A DNA stretch of 64,000 bases from JABWAM01 sp964653025 (GTDB lineage Bacteria > Verrucomicrobiota > Verrucomicrobiia > JABWAM01): the NCBI GenBank assembly GCA_964653025.1, contig CAZZBZ010000003.1:27184-91183 (forward strand), given 5' to 3'. Below, one piece after another: positions 59,301-64,000 of the stretch. Position 1 is the first letter of the stretch, and each line of letters opens with the position of its first letter. A program made the position numbers and the translations under genes. A model generated the notes under the pieces. The model searched no databases, was not told the DNA's origin, and saw nothing but the letters and a program-made list of their open reading frames with translations.

Positions 59301-61325
59301 ATGACCGCGCCCGGCGACGAAATGCAGGTCCGCAACTGGGGGAAGGCCGCGGCGACGGTCGCCCCGCGCCCTGCTCCGCAAGTTTCCCTCCCGGAGCCTT
59401 CCCCCGATACGCCGCATCCCGCGCCCGCGCCCGAGTCGGCGTTCCATGTGGACGTGCTTCGCCTCGCGGGTGCGGTCCTTCGCAGGTGGCGCTGGATTCT
59501 CCTTGCGGGAGTCATCGGACTTTTCGTCGGCGGGATGAGCGTCTATCTCAAGGCGCGAACCAACTACAAGGTGACGGTAAAACTGATCCGTAAGACGGCC
59601 ACGACGTCGTTCCGTGCCGGGCGCCTGGGGGAGGCGTACTCGCCACCGCCCCTGAAGGGTGCCACGCTGATTGCCGCCGCGGCTTCCTACCCGGTGCTCC
59701 AAAAGGTGGCATCGAAAGCCCAACCCCCGATTTCTGTGGAACAACTCAAGGGGGCCGTGGAAGTCCTGGAGGAGAAGAAGACCGATCTGATTGACCTCAA
59801 CCTGACCGGTTACGTGGGGAAGGAGGCGACCGCCCGCCTAGCCAACCTGTGGGCAACGGAGGCGGTCGAGTACACGTGCGAGATGCAGGCGAAGGAGAGC
59901 CGTGAAATTCGGGTCTACCTTGAGCAGCAGGTGGAGGCGGGGGATGCGGAGATCGCCGCGCTCGATCAGAAGATCCTCGAGGCCACTCGCAAACAGGGCT
60001 CGGTGAACGCCCAACTGGAAACCGATGCCTATCTGCGCTCGCTCACGGGCGTCGAACTCCAGTTTCACCACGCGCGTATCGCGCTGGAGACGATCGACGC
60101 GAAAATCGAGGCGTTGCGCCAGGCGCTGCGTCGCCAGAGTCCGGCCACGGAGCGGCTCCGGGAGATGCAGCAGCGGCTGGAGGGGCTCCGCGCGCAGTAC
60201 ACCGAGGAGAATCCGATCGTGATCGAGGCCCAACAGAAGTTTAAGTCCCTCCAAGATGAGACCGAAAAGCAGAGGAACTCCCGTGAGATTCCTGAGTCCG
60301 CGTTCACCGGCACCGGCATCGGGAACTCGCTCTACCTCGAGTTGGTGCAGCTTGAAAACCAGAAGAAGTCGCTGTCCCACGAGAAGGAGGAGTTGAGCAA
60401 ACTCATGGACGAGAACCGTGAGCGGCTGAGGTCCATCCCCGAGAAGGCGATGAACTACCAGCGGTTCGTGGAGAGGAAGCAGTCGCTTCTCGGTGCGCAA
60501 GAACTGCTTTCCAGCCGGTTGCAGGAGGCGCGACTTTTTGAGGGGAAGGCGCCGGGATATCTCCAGATCGTCAGCCCTGTGAGCGCCGCGGAGGTTTCCG
60601 CCAGCAGCCGCGCATTCAAGACAGGACTCGCCGGGGTGGCGCTCATGCTGCTCGCGATGGGGGTGACGGTGGGCACTGTGGCCGGGCGCGAGTTCATGGA
60701 TTCCACCCTTCGCACGCGCCGCGAGGCCGCGATGGCGATGGGCGGGCCGCCGATATGGATTTTGCCCGTCCGCGCGGATGATGGGGAGGAGGCGCACCAC
60801 ATCTCGGAAATCTGGAGCCGTTGGATCGGGGCCGGTTTCGGCGCTTCGCAGACGCGCGTGGTATGGTGCCCCTCGCCCGGCGCCCTCGAGGAAAAGTTCT
60901 GGTTGCTGATGCTGAAGGAGGCCCGGCGCCTCATGCCGCGCCTGGTCGTGATCGATTGCGGGGGGATTCCCCTCAAGAGCCTCGCGGAACTCCCGATGAT
61001 GGAGGGGGATGTGATCCCGGGCGACGGAGTTTTTCTCGCAATCTCGTCGCCCAGTAAATCTCTTCTCCAAGCGGCCGGGTCCATCGCGGAGCGGGCCTCA
61101 CGGATCGCACGAGGGGGAAACGAGGTTTGGTTGCGGGTCTGTGGCCCGGTGCAGGAGCCGGGCGCCACGGTCGCCCGCCTGCTCGGGGATGCCCTGCTGC
61201 TGGTGGTCGCGGACGCGGAGCCCAGGACGTTCTGGCAACAGCAAAGGGGCCTCATCGAGTCCAATAGCATTCCCCTCAAGGGGTACGTCTTCCTCGGGGA
61301 TCGCCCGACGTTTTCCTTTCGATGA
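59301..61325 (+). CDS. Wzz/Wzc-like polysaccharide co-polymerase with degenerate kinase-like domain
   Basis: A 674-residue inner-membrane protein. A Pro-rich N-terminus leads to a first membrane segment near 65-84, a long periplasmic coiled coil (about 180-430), and a second segment near 440-462. Such two-TM proteins control chain length and link to the outer-membrane exporter. The C-terminal about 200 residues have BY-kinase-like strands (PIWILPVRADDGEE, RLVVIDCGGIPLKSLAELPM) but lack Walker A (GxxxGKT) and a Tyr-rich tail, so it is probably inactive as a kinase. It overlaps the next gene by ATGA. Confidence 0.85.
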   Translation: MTAPGDEMQVRNWGKAAATVAPRPAPQVSLPEPSPDTPHPAPAPESAFHVDVLRLAGAVLRRWRWILLAGVIGLFVGGMSVYLKARTNYKVTVKLIRKTATTSFRAGRLGEAYSPPPLKGATLIAAAASYPVLQKVASKAQPPISVEQLKGAVEVLEEKKTDLIDLNLTGYVGKEATARLANLWATEAVEYTCEMQAKESREIRVYLEQQVEAGDAEIAALDQKILEATRKQGSVNAQLETDAYLRSLTGVELQFHHARIALETIDAKIEALRQALRRQSPATERLREMQQRLEGLRAQYTEENPIVIEAQQKFKSLQDETEKQRNSREIPESAFTGTGIGNSLYLELVQLENQKKSLSHEKEELSKLMDENRERLRSIPEKAMNYQRFVERKQSLLGAQELLSSRLQEARLFEGKAPGYLQIVSPVSAAEVSASSRAFKTGLAGVALMLLAMGVTVGTVAGREFMDSTLRTRREAAMAMGGPPIWILPVRADDGEEAHHISEIWSRWIGAGFGASQTRVVWCPSPGALEEKFWLLMLKEARRLMPRLVVIDCGGIPLKSLAELPMMEGDVIPGDGVFLAISSPSKSLLQAAGSIAERASRIARGGNEVWLRVCGPVQEPGATVARLLGDALLLVVADAEPRTFWQQQRGLIESNSIPLKGYVFLGDRPTFSFR

Positions 61326-62314
61326 AACACGCGCTTCGCCTGGTCTTCTGCTGCGCGGCTCTGGGGGCCGGTGCCCCAGCGGCGGAGCCGGCGACGGGGA
61401 GCGGCGCCTCCTGGCGCGAGCGCTACGAGTTGGGGCCGGGCGATCGCCTGAATATTTCCTTCTACGGAAAACCGGAACTCCGTCGGGAACTCGTGACGGT
61501 GACGCCGGATGGCTGCGTCACTTACCTGCAGGCGAATAACGTGAAGGTCGAGGGCTGCACGATCGACGAGGCCCGCGAGATCATCGAGAAGGATCTGGCC
61601 CGCTTCTACCGCGAGCCGCACCTCATGCTGGCGCCGGCGGAACTTCGGAGCAAGCGATACACGATTCTCGGCACCGTGCCCGACCGGGGGGTCTACCCTC
61701 TCGACCAGCCCGTGACGCTTCTTGAGGCCATCGCAAGGGCCGGAGGCATCGAGACCGGGCTCTTCGAGCACCGCGCGGTGGAACTGGCCGACTACTCGCA
61801 TTCCTTCATGGTGCGGCAAAGGAAGCGGCTCCCCGTGGACTTCGAGGCGCTTTTCATGCGCGGGGATCTCGCCCAGAACATCGCCATCGAGCCCGGCGAC
61901 TACATCTTTCTCGCCTCATCGGTGTCCAACGATTACTATGTCCTCGGCGAGGTGGTGCGCCCAGGTTTCCAAGGTTATTCGAACGATGCCACGGTGATTA
62001 CGGCCATCGCCAAGCGGGAGGGTTTTACCCAGTCAGCCTATCGCGAGCGCGTGCTCGTGGTGCGGGGAAGCCTCCAGCAGCCCGAGACCTTCGTGGTGAA
62101 CGTGAACGAGACCCTCAAGGGAAATGCACCGGCCTTTCGCATCCAGCCAAAGGACATCATCTTCGTGAGCCGTCGCCCCTGGCAGAAGGCAGAGCAGATC
62201 CTCGATCGCGCAGTGGTCACTTTCATGGAATCCGCCGCCTCCGCGTGGGTGAGCGCCAACGTCCCCGTGGGGATCCGCGACCGAAGCCTGCCCAAGACTG
62301 ATTGGAACCAATGA
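61322..62314 (+). CDS. Polysaccharide export protein (Wza-like), first copy
   Basis: A 330-residue secreted protein with a Sec signal peptide (MKHALRLVFCCAALGAGAPA) lacking a lipobox. The body has the Poly_export start YELGPGDRLNISFYGKPELR and SLBB-type repeats (RGVYPLDQPVTLLEAIARAG and ATVITAIAKREGFTQSA). It would form part of the export channel or its periplasmic collar. ATGA overlaps link it to both neighbours. The second copy follows directly. Confidence 0.9.
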   Translation: MKHALRLVFCCAALGAGAPAAEPATGSGASWRERYELGPGDRLNISFYGKPELRRELVTVTPDGCVTYLQANNVKVEGCTIDEAREIIEKDLARFYREPHLMLAPAELRSKRYTILGTVPDRGVYPLDQPVTLLEAIARAGGIETGLFEHRAVELADYSHSFMVRQRKRLPVDFEALFMRGDLAQNIAIEPGDYIFLASSVSNDYYVLGEVVRPGFQGYSNDATVITAIAKREGFTQSAYRERVLVVRGSLQQPETFVVNVNETLKGNAPAFRIQPKDIIFVSRRPWQKAEQILDRAVVTFMESAASAWVSANVPVGIRDRSLPKTDWNQ

Positions 62315-63411
62315 CGCGCATTCCCCAATCGTTCTTGTGGCTCACGGCGCTTGCCGTCGGGTGGCTTGCCGGTTGCTCTCCGATGGGGCCACGCTTCGAC
62401 CCGCACGCATCGCTTCCCGAGGGAGAGGGCTTTCAGGCCGTGGGCTCCCGTCCCACGCTCGCCCCCGAGTTGCTCAGGGCGGATTCCTCACCCTTTCGTC
62501 TCGGGGTGGGGGATATCGTGGAAATCGAGATTGCCGGGGTCCCCGATACGCGGGAGAGCACGTTTGTTACCCCGGACGGGAAGCTCTTCTACAATCTTGC
62601 CGGGGGGCTGAAGGTGGAGGGGATGACCCTGGGGGAGGCGCGGGCGGCGCTCATCTCCCGTTTGAAGCGTTACTACGCGAGCCCCGAGATTGGGATCACC
62701 CTCAAGGAGGTGAAGAGTCGCCGCTACTGGATGCTGGGCAACGTCAGCAAGCCGGGCCTCTATCCCATCGTGCAGCCGACCACGCTCATCGAGGCCATCT
62801 CCGTGGCGGGGGGAATCCGAACCTCGCGGTCCACGGGCACGACGATCGAGATGGCGGACCTCTCGCACAGCTTCGTCGTCCGCGATGGGGCCGCCCTTCC
62901 GGTGGACTTCGCGGCCCTCATCTCCCAGGGCGACCTCAACCAGAATATCTATCTCAAGCCGGGGGATTACATCTACCTGCCCTCCGTGACCAGCCAGGAG
63001 ATCTTTGTGCTTGGGGCGGTGCGCGCGCCGAGGGCGGTGGGTTACAGCGCGGGCATGGGGCTCGTTGCCGCGATCTCGGACGCCGGCGGGCTCGCGAAGA
63101 ACGCCTACGCCCAGCGGGTGGTCATCGTGCGCGGCAGCCTCGCGAAACCGACGGTGGCCACCGTGAACTTTAACCAGGTTGCCACTGGCAAGCAGGCGGA
63201 TGTCCGCCTCGCCACCGGCGACATTGTCTGGGTGCCCAACAGCCCCTGGGAGCGGGTGGAGAGGTATGTGGATGCGATCATCGGCACCGCCACGCGGACC
63301 ATCGCCGCCAACGAAGGGATGCGCTTCGCGGTGGGCCAGCGCGCCGGCACCGTGGGGACGAGCATCAACGTCGGGGGGGGGTCCACCCCGTCGTCCGACG
63401 GCGGCAACTGA
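62311..63411 (+). CDS. Polysaccharide export lipoprotein (Wza-like), second copy
   Basis: A 366-residue lipoprotein: signal peptide with lipobox LAGC (MTRIPQSFLWLTALAVGWLA then GCSPMG). FRLGVGDIVEIEIAGVPDTR begins the Poly_export domain, followed by SLBB repeats (GLYPIVQPTTLIEAISVAGG, GMGLVAAISDAGGLAKNA). It should sit in the outer membrane. ATG 62311 is preferred over a TTG nine bases earlier because it overlaps the previous stop. The C-terminus is Gly/Ser-rich. Confidence 0.93.
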   Translation: MTRIPQSFLWLTALAVGWLAGCSPMGPRFDPHASLPEGEGFQAVGSRPTLAPELLRADSSPFRLGVGDIVEIEIAGVPDTRESTFVTPDGKLFYNLAGGLKVEGMTLGEARAALISRLKRYYASPEIGITLKEVKSRRYWMLGNVSKPGLYPIVQPTTLIEAISVAGGIRTSRSTGTTIEMADLSHSFVVRDGAALPVDFAALISQGDLNQNIYLKPGDYIYLPSVTSQEIFVLGAVRAPRAVGYSAGMGLVAAISDAGGLAKNAYAQRVVIVRGSLAKPTVATVNFNQVATGKQADVRLATGDIVWVPNSPWERVERYVDAIIGTATRTIAANEGMRFAVGQRAGTVGTSINVGGGSTPSSDGGN

Positions 63412-63426
63412 AACTCGGCCCGCGGG

Positions 63427-64000
63427 ATGAAAGGCCTCATCATCTTCTGGGCGGTGGCGGCTTTTTTTATCCCGGTGGGTACGTGGTTCTGCGCGAAATG
63501 GTCGTGGGCGCGTCGCCTGGTGGTGATCGGGATGATCTGGAGCACCTGCGAATCGAGCCGTCTCTCGATCAACTTCGTCTCACGGGAGTTCTACCGTGCG
63601 ATGAGCCGTGGTTTTGAGGTCTGTTCCGCCGATCTTTGCGCGGTCGCCCTGTTGCTGGCGATGATCCTTCGCAGGAAGCGGGAACCCCTCCGTCTCTTTG
63701 TTCCGCTCTCGCTCCCCTTTGCACTCTTCTTCGTCATTGGAGTTTGTTCGTGGATGACGGCCGCGCGCTCGCTGGACGTGTCCCCGCTGGCCACGTACAT
63801 CCCCTACGACCATTTCGAGACCCGACTCTATCCCTGGTTCGAGCTCTTCAAGGTCGCCCGCGCTTTCCTCGTCTACTTCGTGATCGTGAACTACATCCGT
63901 GATGAGGCCACCCTGAAGACGGTGGTTTCCGGGTTGGTGATCACGGCTGTCTATCTCACGGGCGTGGTCCTTTTCGATCGCTACGTCCTCGGGATCAACC
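63427..64000 (+). CDS. O-antigen ligase/Wzy-like membrane protein, N-terminal part
   Basis: 191 codons run off the window edge. At least four hydrophobic segments appear (IIFWAVAAFFIPVGTWF, ADLCAVALLLAMILRR, LFVPLSLPFALFFVIGVCSW, TVVSGLVITAVYLTGVVLF), as in polymerases and ligases of polysaccharide loci. It follows the export lipoprotein by 15 bases. The specific family (Wzy, WaaL or EpsG-like) cannot be decided from the fragment. Confidence 0.7.
   Translation, partial: MKGLIIFWAVAAFFIPVGTWFCAKWSWARRLVVIGMIWSTCESSRLSINFVSREFYRAMSRGFEVCSADLCAVALLLAMILRRKREPLRLFVPLSLPFALFFVIGVCSWMTAARSLDVSPLATYIPYDHFETRLYPWFELFKVARAFLVYFVIVNYIRDEATLKTVVSGLVITAVYLTGVVLFDRYVLGIN

Overview
The window is a high-GC bacterial chromosome fragment with tightly packed genes and many ATGA stop/start overlaps. 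It begins with a 100-base run of N, so it comes from a scaffolded draft assembly. I infer a Verrucomicrobiota/PVC-type bacterium, without a decisive marker. The reasons are an aminofutalosine synthase (menaquinone by the futalosine route), a FolE2-type GTP cyclohydrolase, a mannan/lyxose carbohydrate block with URO-D-like and Gfo/Idh/MocA genes, and a family of intergenic repeats built on gccacggatgaaacacgg.

Layout. 1-3988 (minus) is an aryl/acyl-acid module: ACT-domain protein (cut), phenylacetate-CoA ligase, indolepyruvate ferredoxin oxidoreductase beta and alpha (alpha lacks the usual ferredoxin tail) and a hot-dog thioesterase. 4031-4546 is a dead GH20 fragment. 4721-11140 (plus) runs HAD phosphatase, TyrRS, then hydrogenase maturation genes hypB, hypF, hypC, hypD, with no hypA, hypE or hydrogenase nearby. 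11166-18446 holds an AGE-family epimerase, ArgRS, M42 aminopeptidase, subtilase and NrnA-like phosphoesterase. An initiator tRNA with promoter and terminator is followed by a Phd/PIN toxin-antitoxin pair. 19668-28875 has transketolase, glutaredoxin, an exported protein, a class V aminotransferase, a TPR membrane protein, a glycosyltransferase-like protein and a 2-hydroxyacid dehydrogenase. 28900-37495 has ETF:quinone oxidoreductase and a long acyl-CoA dehydrogenase (fatty-acid electron route), a flavin reductase, a conserved unknown, a GxxExxY protein and an N-carbamoylputrescine amidase. After tRNA-Leu(GAG) comes a radical-SAM sulfatase-maturase-like enzyme.

39655-45947 is a partly decayed carbohydrate block, less GC-rich towards its right end: remnants of a sugar isomerase, a URO-D protein and a carbohydrate-binding tail sit among intact URO-D, GH130 phosphorylase, lyxose/mannose isomerase and a Gfo/Idh/MocA protein with an extra C-terminal domain. 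46304-49554 has folE2, a UDP-sugar epimerase and mqnE.

49568-64000 is the most interesting part: an exopolysaccharide locus, divergent around a 52-base gap at 53377-53428. Leftward genes are a STAS protein, a WecG/TagA glycosyltransferase fused to two STAS domains, a GT4 enzyme and an ExeA-like ATPase. Rightward genes are a GT4 enzyme, uridine kinase, polyprenyl-phosphate sugar transferase, a left-handed beta-helix protein, a fused RsbW-type kinase/RsbU-type phosphatase, a response regulator, a Wzz-like protein with a degenerate kinase-like tail, two Wza-like export proteins and the start of a Wzy/O-antigen-ligase-like membrane protein. The enzymes of a partner-switching circuit and three phosphorylatable STAS domains are interleaved with the polymer machinery, which suggests that polymer synthesis or export is controlled by STAS phosphorylation, possibly directly on a glycosyltransferase.

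About 170-base inverted-repeat elements occur six times between genes, and palindromic repeats have entered or extended coding sequences (hypF, the amidase, the conserved unknown).
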